From positions 102,165 through 166,164 of the forward strand of contig JAKQUO010000061.1 of the NCBI GenBank assembly GCA_029569255.1: DNA of 64,000 bases. The letters are read 5' to 3'. Below the pieces are notes generated by a model. It did not search any database and was not told the DNA's origin. It saw only the letters and a list, made by a program, of their open reading frames with translations. The position numbers and the translations under genes are program-made. Origin of the DNA: Acidobacteriota bacterium (GTDB lineage Bacteria; Acidobacteriota; Aminicenantia; Aminicenantales; Saccharicenantaceae). This document shows positions 9,182 to 18,240 of the stretch, one piece after another (the first letter of the stretch is position 1; each line of letters begins with the position of its first letter).

Positions 9182-9808
9182 ATGGCGCATCGACCCCTCG
9201 GACGGAAGGAGTTCCTGGCGGCCCTGGGCAAAGGGGGCGCCTGCATGTGCGCCGCGGCCGCGGGCATGCGGTCCGCGCTCGCCGGACAAACGGCGGCGCC
9301 GGCGTCGAAGCCGGGCGACCCGACGGCCGAGCGGGCGGCCAAGCGGATGGAGTTCGTCGACGGCTGGGTCCGGCGCTTCTTCGCGGCCTTGGACCAGACC
9401 GTCGACGAGCCCACGCGGCGGAACTTGATGGCGGCCAACGGCCGGGCCTGTTACGCGGCCCATTCCGAACCGCCGAAAAAGACCCCCGGCCCGGACGCGT
9501 TCGAGAAGTTCAAGGCCTGGGTCGCCCAGCAGGGGAAGAGCCGGGGCTATGCCATCGAAGACGATGTCATCTCGTTCGAGTTCGTCGGCAGCGCCGAGAC
9601 GGGCCGGGCCGCGCCCGAGAGCGTTTGCCTCTGCCCGACGGCCGAGGCCCGGAAGGCGGGCGAGCTCTCCCCGACCTACTGCCTCTGCTCCGTCGGCTAC
9701 GTCCGGGAGATGCACGAACGGATCCTCGGCCGGTCCGTCGAGGTCGAGCTCGTCGACTCGGTCCTCCGCGGCGGCAAGCGCTGCAGGTTCCGGCTCACGC
9801 TGGCCTGA
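9182..9808 (+). CDS. Exported cysteine-rich protein, DUF6144-like
   Basis: A 208-residue protein. The N-terminus has a basic LGRKEF stretch and a hydrophobic Ala/Gly-rich segment containing CMC, resembling a non-canonical Tat or lipoprotein-type signal, but the twin Arg is not clean. The mature part has a Cys-rich C-terminal half: ACYAAH, VCLCPTAEA, YCLCSVGYV and a final KRCRF. The last 70 residues resemble DUF6144 proteins (a YCLCSVGY-x-E-M pattern), a family without a known reaction. The start at 9182 follows GGGAGAGG; the frame is open further upstream but lacks a ribosome binding site there. The gene is monocistronic and convergent with the ATPase gene. Confidence 0.7.
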   Translation: MAHRPLGRKEFLAALGKGGACMCAAAAGMRSALAGQTAAPASKPGDPTAERAAKRMEFVDGWVRRFFAALDQTVDEPTRRNLMAANGRACYAAHSEPPKKTPGPDAFEKFKAWVAQQGKSRGYAIEDDVISFEFVGSAETGRAAPESVCLCPTAEARKAGELSPTYCLCSVGYVREMHERILGRSVEVELVDSVLRGGKRCRFRLTLA

Positions 9809-9825
9809 GGCCGCCGGGGTGCTCC

Positions 9826-11337
9826 TTACGGGTTCCGGGGCGCCTCGTCGGCGAAGGCGTCCTTGAGGAGCTGGCTTTGGCGGCTGAAGGCCAGGCGCGG
9901 GCTCCTCGTCTCCTTCATCAGGGAGATCTCCTGGGTCACGAGCCGGGCGACATACATCGTCTGGGCTGTGGCTTTGCGCGACTCCCGTTGAAAGAGCGGA
10001 TGGTCCCGGTTGATATAGACGACGTTCCCCTCCGAGAAGCATTCCGGCCCGGCCGGCCCGAAGAAGTCGAGGCAGATGGAAACGCTCTCCGCGCCCAAGC
10101 GCATGCGCCTGACGATGGCGTTGGGGGTGGCCCTTTTCACGAGCGGATGGCGGCGTTTCTTCTTCTTGGGCTTGACGGGCGGCGCCGAACCCCCCTCTCC
10201 CCCGGCCGGGACGGCCGTCGCGCCGTCCGCGGCGGAGTCGCCCTTCTTCCCCTGGGGGCGGACGACCGCGCCGCCGCCCGCCTCGCCCGGATCGCCGTAG
10301 GCGATCGGGCCGAACGGCGACAGGTCCGGGTTGCGGGCCAGGGCCAGGTGGATGCGTTGAAGCGCCTCGTTGACGGCCCGGCTCGATCTCCGCTGCTCGC
10401 TGCGGTCGGCCTCCTTGCCCAGGGCCCGGCCGATGACGCCGACGATCTTCTCCATGACCTCGAGGAAGGCCTGGTACTCTTCGGAATCGACGACGAAGCC
10501 CGAGCGGTCCGAGGTGACGGGCAGGAAATCGGCGTGGACCTCGCCTTTCACCCGGGCCACGGCCTTGCCCCACGTCTCCATGCCGAAGAGGTCCCGCCGG
10601 ACCGTGACCGACTTCACCTTGACGTCGATCCCGAGGTCTTTGAAGTCGGCGGCCGATTTCGGGATAATGACGACCTCCCCCGTGACCAGGCCGTGCGCCG
10701 TGCCCTCGAGGATCGGGATCCGCCGCCCGACGAGGCTTCGGGGATAGAGCCGCCGGCCGTTGAGGGTGACCGCGAAATCGGGGGCCCTGAGGGGGACGCT
10801 CTCCATGAGCCTCCGCTCCACGTCCTCGACCCGGAAGGACTTGGACAAGTCGGAGAGGGCCACCGTCGTGCCGTCGGCCGCCCGGGAATCCGCGGACAGG
10901 ATCTCGCAGGGGAGATGCCACTCCTCCCCGGCGCTCTGCCAGGCCTTCTTGTCGAAAACGACCCTGGCGCAGAAGTCCTTGTGCCTCGTCACGAGCTCGA
11001 ACCGCGACGCCGCGGCCAGGGACGCGAACTTGCCGATCCCGAATTGCCCGATCCGGACGCGGCCGAACCGGGGGGAGCGGGAGTGGACGACCTTCTCGTC
11101 CGAGCCGATGGTGAAATACTGCTTGAGGCCGGCGAGGTCCATCCCCGTCCCGTCGTCCGCGACGACGATCCTGTCCGGGCCGACCTCCACGCTCACCTTG
11201 GCGGCGTCGGCGTCGAAGGCGTTGTTGACGAGCTCCCGGAGCAGGTCGACGCTCTCCGCGTACAGCCGCTCGCCGATCGAGACGATGTGCCGCTTGTCGA
11301 CGGTCACCGCGAGACGGGTCTTGTCCTTGACCTCCAC
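9826..11337 (-). CDS. Stand-alone GHKL (Hsp90/MORC-like) ATPase
   Basis: A 503-residue protein. A Bergerat-fold ATPase occupies the first 200 residues: N-box ELVNNAFDADA (E35, N39), DDGTGM near 60 and GQFGIGKFAS near 92. A transducer-like middle region follows, then a charged Pro/Gly/Lys linker (roughly residues 330-395) and a C-terminal domain holding VVYINRDHPLF. No kinase, topoisomerase or MutL-specific parts are seen, so it is a solitary GHKL ATPase of unknown role. The GTG at 11337 is chosen because GGAGGG precedes it by eight bases and a strong promoter (TTGACA, 17, TATGCT) ends just upstream. A longer frame to 11517 would start upstream of that promoter. Confidence 0.8.
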   Translation of the reverse strand: MEVKDKTRLAVTVDKRHIVSIGERLYAESVDLLRELVNNAFDADAAKVSVEVGPDRIVVADDGTGMDLAGLKQYFTIGSDEKVVHSRSPRFGRVRIGQFGIGKFASLAAASRFELVTRHKDFCARVVFDKKAWQSAGEEWHLPCEILSADSRAADGTTVALSDLSKSFRVEDVERRLMESVPLRAPDFAVTLNGRRLYPRSLVGRRIPILEGTAHGLVTGEVVIIPKSAADFKDLGIDVKVKSVTVRRDLFGMETWGKAVARVKGEVHADFLPVTSDRSGFVVDSEEYQAFLEVMEKIVGVIGRALGKEADRSEQRRSSRAVNEALQRIHLALARNPDLSPFGPIAYGDPGEAGGGAVVRPQGKKGDSAADGATAVPAGGEGGSAPPVKPKKKKRRHPLVKRATPNAIVRRMRLGAESVSICLDFFGPAGPECFSEGNVVYINRDHPLFQRESRKATAQTMYVARLVTQEISLMKETRSPRLAFSRQSQLLKDAFADEAPRNP

Positions 11338-11364
11338 GGGCCTGGCCCTCCGTTGGCGCGGAGG

Positions 11365-11393
11365 AGCATAATTCAGCCCCGTCGACGTGTCAA
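11365..11393 (-). promoter_or_regulatory. Sigma-70-type promoter of the GHKL ATPase gene
   Basis: Reading leftward, TTGACA (11388-11393) and TATGCT (11365-11370) are separated by exactly 17 bases. The transcript would begin about 20 bases before the GTG start at 11337. It is divergent from the PEP carboxykinase promoter, with about 17 bases between the two -35 boxes. Confidence 0.75.
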
Positions 11394-11410
11394 GGCGCGC
11401 CGTCCCCGCA

Positions 11411-11439
11411 TTGACAGCCTCCTCCATTGCTGATAGAAA
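11411..11439 (+). promoter_or_regulatory. Sigma-70-type promoter of the PEP carboxykinase gene
   Basis: TTGACA (11411-11416) and TAGAAA (11434-11439) are 17 bases apart, and TG at 11431 gives an extended -10. The predicted leader is only about 13 bases and has no clear Shine-Dalgarno site. Confidence 0.7.
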
Positions 11440-11458
11440 AGAGGGCCTGAGGCCCGCC

Positions 11459-13228
11459 ATGTCGACAGCCGTCGAGCGCTGGATCGAGGACCAGGAACGC
11501 CTGGCCAAGCCGGCCAAGGTCTACTGGTGCGACGGGTCGGACGGCGAGGCCTGGCGCCTCCTCGAGATCGGCATGAACGAGGAGCGCCTCAACGGGCCCG
11601 TCTTCCTGCCCCTGAACCACAAGAACTGGCCGACGGCCTACCTCCACCGCTCCCACCCGACCGACGTCGCCCGGGTCGAGCACCTGACCTTCGTCTGCCA
11701 TCCCGCCAAGGAGGACTCGGGCCCGAACAACAACTGGATGGACGTCGGCAAGGCCAAGAAGCTCATGACCGGCCTCTCGGACGGCTGCATGGCCGGCCGG
11801 ACCATGTACGTCATCCCGTACATGATGGGCCATCCCGACTCGCCCTACGCCAAGGCCTGCGTCATGATCACCGACTCGACCTACGTCGCCGCGAGCATGC
11901 GCATCATGACCCGCATCGGGACGCCCATCCTGGAGAAGCTCCGCAACCGCGAGGACTTCGTCAAGGGCTTCCACTCCATCGGCTCCCTCGACCCCAACCG
12001 CCGCTACATCATGCACTTCCCCCGCGAGGGCCTGGTCTGGAGCGTCGGCTCGGGCTACGGCGGCAACGCCCTGCTCGGCAAGAAGTGCGTCTCGCTCCGC
12101 ATCGGCTCCTACCTCGGCTACAAGCAGGGCTGGCTGGCCGAGCACATGGTCATCATGGGCATCGAGGACCTCCGGGGCCGGAAGACCTACATCACGGCCG
12201 CCCTGCCCAGCGCCTGCGGCAAGACCAACCTGGCCATGATGGAGTCGGCCCTGCCCGGCTACCGGGTCTGGACGCTCGGCGACGACATCGCCTGGCTCAA
12301 CATCGGCCCGGACGGCCGGCTCTGGGCCATCAATCCCGAGGCCGGCTACTTCGGAGTCGCGCCCGGCACGTCGATGAAGACCAACCCCAACATGATGAGG
12401 ACGATCAAGCGGGGCGCCTTCAACCCGACGCTGTTCACCAACGTGGCCCTGGACACCGACGCCAACGAGCCCTGGTGGGAGGGCCTCGACGGGCCCGTGC
12501 CCGAGCATCTGCTGGATTGGCAGGGCAAGCCCTGGACGCCGGCGCTGGGCACGAAGGCCGCCCACCCCAACTCCCGGTTCACGGCCCAGATCATGAACTC
12601 GCCCATGCTCGACAAGGAGGCCGAGAACCCCCAAGGCGTGCCCATCTCGGCCATCATCTTCGGCGGCCGCCGGACGAGCCTCATCCCGCTCGTCACGGAG
12701 AGCTTCAATTGGGCCCACGGCGTCTTCATGGGCGCCCGCATGGGCTCGGAGACGACGGCCGCGGCCACGGGGCAAGTCGGCGTCGTCCGGCGCGACCCCA
12801 TGGCCATGCTCCCCTTCTGCGGCTACAACATGGCCGACTACTGGCGCCACTACCTCAACATGGGCAACCGCATGTCCCGGCCGCCCCGGATCTTCTCGGT
12901 CAACTGGTTCCGGACGGACGAGCGGGGCAAGTTCATCTGGCCGGGCTTCGGCGACAACATGCGCGTCCTCAAGTGGATCATCGACCGGGTGAACGGCGCC
13001 GTGCCGGCCCGCGAGACCCCGGCCGGCCTGGTGCCGCGCGTCGAGGACCTCGACCTGACCGGCCTCGACCTCCCCAAGGACAAGCTGGAGAAGCTCTTCG
13101 AGGTCAAGATCAAGGAGTGGAAGTCGGAGGTCGACGGGATCCGCGATTTCCTCAAGCCCTACAAGGGCCGTCTCCCGGCCGAGATCCGCGAGCAGCTCGA
13201 GAAGCTCGAGCGCCAGGTCCGCGGCTGA
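11459..13228 (+). CDS. pckG: Phosphoenolpyruvate carboxykinase (GTP)
   Basis: A 589-residue protein, the normal size for GTP-type PEP carboxykinase, which interconverts oxaloacetate and PEP using GTP/GDP in gluconeogenesis or anaplerosis. Diagnostic features are the P-loop-like SACGKTN near residue 252 with its reactive Cys, the LGDDIAWL metal-binding segment, the family stretch FGGRR near 400 and FGDNMRVL near the C-terminus. The first Met with family similarity (STAVERWIEDQ) is at 11459. The gene has its own promoter, divergent from the ATPase gene, and is followed by convergent genes, so it is probably monocistronic. Confidence 0.96.
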   Translation: MSTAVERWIEDQERLAKPAKVYWCDGSDGEAWRLLEIGMNEERLNGPVFLPLNHKNWPTAYLHRSHPTDVARVEHLTFVCHPAKEDSGPNNNWMDVGKAKKLMTGLSDGCMAGRTMYVIPYMMGHPDSPYAKACVMITDSTYVAASMRIMTRIGTPILEKLRNREDFVKGFHSIGSLDPNRRYIMHFPREGLVWSVGSGYGGNALLGKKCVSLRIGSYLGYKQGWLAEHMVIMGIEDLRGRKTYITAALPSACGKTNLAMMESALPGYRVWTLGDDIAWLNIGPDGRLWAINPEAGYFGVAPGTSMKTNPNMMRTIKRGAFNPTLFTNVALDTDANEPWWEGLDGPVPEHLLDWQGKPWTPALGTKAAHPNSRFTAQIMNSPMLDKEAENPQGVPISAIIFGGRRTSLIPLVTESFNWAHGVFMGARMGSETTAAATGQVGVVRRDPMAMLPFCGYNMADYWRHYLNMGNRMSRPPRIFSVNWFRTDERGKFIWPGFGDNMRVLKWIIDRVNGAVPARETPAGLVPRVEDLDLTGLDLPKDKLEKLFEVKIKEWKSEVDGIRDFLKPYKGRLPAEIREQLEKLERQVRG

Positions 13229-13246
13229 GTCCCTCGCCGCCTCGAC

Positions 13247-14461
13247 TTAGAGCGCGCCCTCGTGGGTGACCCCCGCCGCCGCGGGTTCGCCGCCGCTCGC
13301 CCCGAAGAACTCCGGGCCGCGCGGGGCGTAGAAGGCGAGGACGCCCAGCGTCAGTATGCCGGTGAAGACGAAGGGGAAGGCGATGCCGAGCAGGTCCGAC
13401 AGGACGCCGGCGACGAGCGTGACGACCGCCCCGGAAACGAGCTGGATGTTGCTGACCCAGCTGAAGGCCATGGTCTGGCCCGAGGCCGACACGGTCGAGC
13501 CGACGAAGGTGTGGAGCGAGGGGTAGGTCATGAGCAGGAAGCCGCCGAAGAGGAGCAGGCCGGCCACGGCCAGCGCCCGGGTCGGGGCGAAGCCGAGCAG
13601 GAAGAGCGCCGCGGCCGCGCCGACGAGGCTGGCCATGAACACGGGCTTTCGGCCGAAGCGCCGGCTCAAGGCGCCGTAGCCGTATCCGGTGACGGTCCCG
13701 AGCCCGACCCAGAGGGCCAGGAACAGGCCCGTCTGGCCCATGGGGATGCCGTACTTGCGGTTGAGGAGGGAGGGGGCGTAATAGACGGCCACCGACCAGC
13801 CCGCCCCGCCGAAAAAGAAGCCGGGCGCGAAGCGGCGGATGTCCCGGAGCGACCGCCACCAGTCGGCCGGCCTGAGGGACGGTCGCTCCTCGCTCCGCGA
13901 CGAGACCCCGAGCAGGGCCAGGGAGCCGAGTCCGGCCAGGACGAGGCCGAAGACCGCCCAGGCGTAGAGCGGCGTCTTCCAGCCCCAGCCCTGGGCCAGG
14001 AAGCCGACCGTCAGGTAGGCCAGGCCGACGCCGAGGTTGCCGGAGCCGCTCTGGATGCCCATGGCGTCGTCGAGCTCGCGGCCCGAGCCGGCCCGCGACT
14101 TGGAGACCCAGGCGATGACGATGGGATGGTAGAAGCTGGCGAAGACGCGCAGGACCAGGTACAGGAGGAGCAGGGCCGCGAAGGAGCGGGCGAGCGGGAT
14201 GACGGCCAGGGAAGCGCAGAGGCCGAGCCCGCTCAGGATCATGAGGCTCCGGTATTCGCTGCGGAAGGAGATCCGGACGACCAGGAACTGGACGGCGAAC
14301 GTGGCCAGGAGGCCGAGGTTGGAGAGGACGCCGATCTGGGAGTAGCTCGAAATGAGGAGGCCCTGGGCCAGCAGGAGCGGGAAGACCATCGGCGTGATGA
14401 CCGAGACGGCGTCGGTCAGGGCGTGGAAGAGCGAGGCGGAAACGAGGATCCGGTGCTTCAA
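13247..14461 (-). CDS. MFS transporter, fosmidomycin-resistance-like
   Basis: A 404-residue integral membrane protein with about twelve hydrophobic segments and a hydrophilic central loop near 195-215 (SSRSEERPS). The N-terminal half (HALTDAVSVITPMVFPLLL and LRVFASFYHP) resembles the Fsr branch of the major facilitator superfamily. Substrate and direction cannot be deduced. The start codon lies only seven bases after the stop of the upstream serine hydrolase gene, so the two form one leftward operon. A link between export and the hydrolase's product is possible but unproven. Confidence 0.85.
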   Translation of the reverse strand: MKHRILVSASLFHALTDAVSVITPMVFPLLLAQGLLISSYSQIGVLSNLGLLATFAVQFLVVRISFRSEYRSLMILSGLGLCASLAVIPLARSFAALLLLYLVLRVFASFYHPIVIAWVSKSRAGSGRELDDAMGIQSGSGNLGVGLAYLTVGFLAQGWGWKTPLYAWAVFGLVLAGLGSLALLGVSSRSEERPSLRPADWWRSLRDIRRFAPGFFFGGAGWSVAVYYAPSLLNRKYGIPMGQTGLFLALWVGLGTVTGYGYGALSRRFGRKPVFMASLVGAAAALFLLGFAPTRALAVAGLLLFGGFLLMTYPSLHTFVGSTVSASGQTMAFSWVSNIQLVSGAVVTLVAGVLSDLLGIAFPFVFTGILTLGVLAFYAPRGPEFFGASGGEPAAAGVTHEGAL

Positions 14462-14468
14462 CGCGCGG

Positions 14469-15743
14469 TCACCGGTAGGATTCGACGATTGACTGGTAGA
14501 CGAGGGCCCGGAACTTGGCCTGGGCGTCGCTGCCCGCCGCCGGCAGGAGCTGGGTCATGAACACGGCCACGAGCTTTTCGACAGGATCGACCCAGTAGGT
14601 GGAGTGGTAGGCGCCTCCCCAGCCGTAGGCCCCGACCGAACCGGGCTCGCCGTCGCGCCCCAGCTCCTTGGTCACCCAGAAGCCGAGGCCGAAGCCGTTC
14701 CCGCCGCCCTGGTAGACCGGGCCGAGGTGGTCGACGGTCATGAGCTCGACCGACTTGGGGCTGAGGATGTGGACGCCCCCCCATTCGCCGCCGCTCTGGA
14801 GCATGAGCAGGAAGCGGGCGTAGTCCTCGGCCGTCGAGAGGAGGCCGGCCCCGCCCGAGAAGCAGGCCCGCGGGCCCTCGAGGTAGGCCCGCTCTTTCGG
14901 GCCGGCGACGGGCCCGGCCTTGCCGTCCTTCCCGATGCCGTAGACGGCGGCCAGGCGGCCGGCCTTGTCCTCGGGCAGGAAGAACGAGGTGTCGGACATC
15001 GCCAACGGCTTGGCGATCCGCCTCTCGATGAACTCGGCCAGGCTCATGCCCGAGACGGCCTCGACGAGATAGCCGAGGACGTCGGTGCTGTAGCCGTAGA
15101 TGTACCTCTCGCCGGGCTGGGCGTCGAAGGGCAGGCCGGCCAGCTTCCTCATGTAGGCGCCGATGGGCTCGGGCCGGTCGGCCAGGAACCAGCCCTGCAG
15201 GCCGGCCGCCTTGTAGAGGTCCCTGGCCAGTCCGCTGCCGTAGGAGATGCCGGAGGTGTGCGTCAGCAGGTCGAGGACCGTGATCTGCCGTTTGGCCGGG
15301 ACGATCTTGTAGCCCGGGCCTTTCTTCGACGCGTCGGGGACGGCCACGGTCGTCTTGGCGAACTCGGGGAGGTATTTCGCGACCGGATCGTCGAGGAGGA
15401 GCTTGCCCTCCTCGAACAGGATCATGACCGCCACGGTCGTGACGGCCTTGGTCTGCGAGGCGATGCGGAAGACGGCGTCGGTCGGCATGGCCGCGCCCGT
15501 CGCCGGATCGATCTTGCCGAAGGCCTGGAGGTGGGCGACCTTGCCCCCGCGCGCGACCAGGGTCACCGCGCCGCCGATCTTGCCCTCGTCCACGTAGCGC
15601 TGCATGACCGCGCCGAGCCGGGCCAGGCGGGCCGAGTCGAGCCCGACCATCTCCGGCCGGGCGATCGGCAGCTTGTCGGCCGCGGCGAGTGGACAGGCGA
15701 CGAGGACAACGAGGATGAGGCCGCGGAAGCGGGACGCGCGCAT
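14469..15743 (-). CDS. Secreted serine hydrolase, class C beta-lactamase/esterase family
   Basis: A 424-residue protein with an N-terminal signal peptide (a hydrophobic core at 8-20 ending in ACPLAAA). The catalytic SxxK motif is S95-Q-T-K98. The second motif is Y217-S-T in the usual YxN position, with Asn replaced by Thr, which is common in esterase-type members. The family covers class C beta-lactamases, D-aminopeptidases and esterases. No evidence here favours drug resistance, and a periplasmic esterase or peptidase is at least as likely. It is the first gene of a leftward pair with the MFS transporter. Confidence 0.88.
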   Translation of the reverse strand: MRASRFRGLILVVLVACPLAAADKLPIARPEMVGLDSARLARLGAVMQRYVDEGKIGGAVTLVARGGKVAHLQAFGKIDPATGAAMPTDAVFRIASQTKAVTTVAVMILFEEGKLLLDDPVAKYLPEFAKTTVAVPDASKKGPGYKIVPAKRQITVLDLLTHTSGISYGSGLARDLYKAAGLQGWFLADRPEPIGAYMRKLAGLPFDAQPGERYIYGYSTDVLGYLVEAVSGMSLAEFIERRIAKPLAMSDTSFFLPEDKAGRLAAVYGIGKDGKAGPVAGPKERAYLEGPRACFSGGAGLLSTAEDYARFLLMLQSGGEWGGVHILSPKSVELMTVDHLGPVYQGGGNGFGLGFWVTKELGRDGEPGSVGAYGWGGAYHSTYWVDPVEKLVAVFMTQLLPAAGSDAQAKFRALVYQSIVESYR

Positions 15744-16154
15744 GGGGACCTCCTGTGGGAAGGCTTGCGCCCTTGCTTATACCAGAACACCCGCCGGTCA
15801 GTCAAAGCGCTCTGAATGCCCCTGAACCATGGTGCCGGACGAAGCGGCGAGGAGGGTAGCCTGAACACGGTGTAGGGAGAGTTCAGCCGGGTCGCGTGCC
15901 GGACGAAGGACGTTTGCCTGCAAACCGGCGAAACGTGTCCGAGCGAGCCGTAGCGCACGGCGAGCGAGTTGTTTTGCCGCCGAGTCCGGCGCACGGCCCG
16001 GCGTGAAGAACTCTCCCGGCCGGGGAGGGCTATCCTCCGAGCCGCCGAGAGGCACCTTGGCCGCGGCGTCTGCGGCCTTGTTCTCGCCGGGTGTTCTCCG
16101 TATAATTGGCGCCGACATGCGCCGCCCGGCGTCCGCCGCGAAAGGACGATAGCC
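15744..16154. other. Gene-free divergent intergenic region with a direct repeat
   Basis: A stretch of 411 bases without a convincing gene, between the divergent serine hydrolase and symporter genes. It holds a 13-base direct repeat, GTGCCGGACGAAG, at 15832-15844 and 15896-15908, an inverted CTGAAC/GTTCAG pair between them, and the symporter promoter near its right end. The open frames across it have no start signals or recognisable domains. Confidence 0.5.
16078..16106 (+). promoter_or_regulatory. Promoter of the sodium:solute symporter gene
   Basis: TTGTTC (16078-16083) and a perfect TATAAT (16101-16106) are 17 bases apart, about 50 bases before the start codon. Confidence 0.6.
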
Positions 16155-18005
16155 ATGCAGCTTCAGCTCCTCGACTGGATCATCGTCGCCGTCATCCTCT
16201 TCATCTGCTTCGCGCCGGCCCTGTTCTACCGCAAGCGGGCCGGCCAGAGCACCTCCGAGTTCTTCGCCTCGGGCCGGGCCGTGCCCTGGTGGCTGGCCGG
16301 GCTGTCCATGGTGGCCACCACCTTCTCGAGCGACACGCCCAACCTGGTCACCGACATCGTCCGCCGCAACGGCGTGGCCGGCAACTGGGTCTGGTGGGCC
16401 TTCACCCTGACCGGCGTGGCCACGGTCTTCTTCTACGCCCGGATGTGGCGGCGCTCCGAGGTCCTGACCGACCTCGAGTTCTACGAGCTGCGCTACTCGG
16501 GCAAGGCCGCGAGCTTCGTCCGCGGCTTCCGCTCCGTCTACCTCGGCTTCTTCTTCAACTGCATCATCATGGCCACGGTCAACCTGGCCGCCTGCAAGAT
16601 CGCCGCCGTCCTCTTCGGCCTCGACCGCTGGCAGACGCTCCTGGCCGTCGGCCTGCTCAACGTCGTCTTCGCCGCCCTGACCGGCCTCTGGGGGGTCCTG
16701 ATCATCGACATGATCCAGTTCTTCGTCAAGATGACCGCCGTCATCGCCGCGGCCTACTTCGCGGTCAAGGCCGTCGGCGGCATGCCCGTCCTGATCGAGC
16801 GGCTCTCGGCCGTCCCCGGCCCCGGCGGCATCAACTTCCTCAACATGCTGCCGAACTTCAGGAGCAACTGGGACCTGGCCATCGCCATCTTCATCATGCC
16901 CCTGGCCGTCCAATGGTGGGCGGTCTGGTACCCCGGCGCCGAGCCGGGCGGCGGCAGCTACATCGCCCAGCGCATGCTGGCCTCGAAGTCGGAGAAGGAC
17001 TCGCTCGCGGCGGTCCTCTTCTTCAACATCGCCCACTACGTCCTCCGGCCCTGGCCCTGGATCCTCGTCGCCCTGGCCTCGCTCCTCGTCTTCCCCAATC
17101 TCGCCGACATCCAGAAGGCCTTCCCCCACCTCGACCCGAGCCTCATCGGCCACGACATCGCCTACCCGGCCATGCTCAGGTTCCTGCCCGTCGGCTTCAT
17201 CGGGCTCATGGTCGGCGGCCTCGTCGCGGCCAACTCCTCGACCAACCTGACCCACCTCAACTGGGGCGCCTCCTACCTCGTCCACGACTTCTACCGCCGC
17301 TTCGTCAACAAGACGGCCTCCGAGAGGCACTATGTCCTCGTCGGCCGCCTGGCCACCGTCGCCCTCTTCTTCTCGGCCGGCGCGCTCGTCTTCGTCCTGG
17401 AGACGGCCAAGGACTCGTTCGACATCATCCTCCAGGTCGGCGCCGGGACGGGCCTGCTCTACCTCGTCCGCTGGTTCTGGTGGCGGGTCAACGCCTGGTG
17501 CGAGGTCAACGCCATGATCTCGTCGTTCGCCTTCTCCATCCTGCTGCTCGTCTTCCGCAAGCCCGGGGTCGTCAGCCAAGCCGGGCTCAACATCCCCACC
17601 CATTACGCCCTCATCCTGACCGTCGCCGTGACCACCGTCAGCTGGATGCTGACCGCCTTCCTCGGGCCGCAGACGGACCGCGCGCAGCTGGTCAAGTTCT
17701 ATGAGAAGGTCAGGCCCATGGGCCCGGGCTGGAAGGCCATCCGGCGCGAGGCCGGCATCGCCGAGACGGAGGCCCGGGCGACCCACGAGAGCTTCCCGCT
17801 GGCCCTGGTCGGCTGGGTCTCGGGCTCGCTGACCATCTGGTCGGCCCTGTTCACGGTCGGCAACGTCCTCTACAGCCGCTGGGTCTACGCGGGAGCGCTC
17901 TCGGCCGTGTTCGTCGTGAGCGGCTTCGTCCTGCTCAAGGTCATCAACCGGCTGTGGAGCAGGGCCCCGGGCGCGGCGGCGGACAAGACGGCCGCGGCCG
18001 GCTGA
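16155..18005 (+). CDS. Sodium:solute symporter family transporter
   Basis: A 616-residue integral membrane protein with about 13 hydrophobic segments. The N-terminus is typical of the SSF family: DWIIVAVILF, then TSEFFASGRAVPWWLAG and a STxxSDTP-like substrate/Na region (TTFSSDTPNLV). It probably imports a sugar, amino acid or carboxylate with sodium; the substrate cannot be assigned. The ATG at 16155 follows AAAGGA at 16141-16146, and a TATAAT promoter lies upstream. It is not part of an obvious operon. Confidence 0.93.
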   Translation: MQLQLLDWIIVAVILFICFAPALFYRKRAGQSTSEFFASGRAVPWWLAGLSMVATTFSSDTPNLVTDIVRRNGVAGNWVWWAFTLTGVATVFFYARMWRRSEVLTDLEFYELRYSGKAASFVRGFRSVYLGFFFNCIIMATVNLAACKIAAVLFGLDRWQTLLAVGLLNVVFAALTGLWGVLIIDMIQFFVKMTAVIAAAYFAVKAVGGMPVLIERLSAVPGPGGINFLNMLPNFRSNWDLAIAIFIMPLAVQWWAVWYPGAEPGGGSYIAQRMLASKSEKDSLAAVLFFNIAHYVLRPWPWILVALASLLVFPNLADIQKAFPHLDPSLIGHDIAYPAMLRFLPVGFIGLMVGGLVAANSSTNLTHLNWGASYLVHDFYRRFVNKTASERHYVLVGRLATVALFFSAGALVFVLETAKDSFDIILQVGAGTGLLYLVRWFWWRVNAWCEVNAMISSFAFSILLLVFRKPGVVSQAGLNIPTHYALILTVAVTTVSWMLTAFLGPQTDRAQLVKFYEKVRPMGPGWKAIRREAGIAETEARATHESFPLALVGWVSGSLTIWSALFTVGNVLYSRWVYAGALSAVFVVSGFVLLKVINRLWSRAPGAAADKTAAAG

Positions 18006-18207
18006 CCCCCGGGCCGCGCTGAATCCGGGTGCGCGTCCGCGCCTCCATCGGCCTCGACTTCGGCCCGAGGGCGGCCGAGGCGGGCGGTCCCCGGAGCATC
18101 CGCGGCCTCGGCACTCCCGGGGCCAGGCCCCTCCCCGCCGCGGTCGGACGGCCCAGGGAGTCCGCATTTCAATCAGCCCCGGGGGGTAGGTTTTTCCCCC
18201 GTATTTG

Positions 18208-18216
18208 TGCTATAGA
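18208..18216 (+). promoter_or_regulatory. Extended -10 promoter of the TPR-like/RluA/peptidase operon
   Basis: TGCTATAGA matches an extended -10 element 24 bases before the ATG at 18241. It resembles the TGCTATAAT element at 6045 and would drive the three tightly coupled genes to 22054. Confidence 0.5.
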
Positions 18217-18240
18217 ATCACCTTGAAAAGAGGTGCGCGC

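Noticed and set aside
11338..11517. Longer N-terminus for the GHKL ATPase
   Set aside because: It would begin upstream of the TTGACA/TATGCT promoter and lacks ATPase-family similarity; GTG 11337 has a good ribosome binding site.
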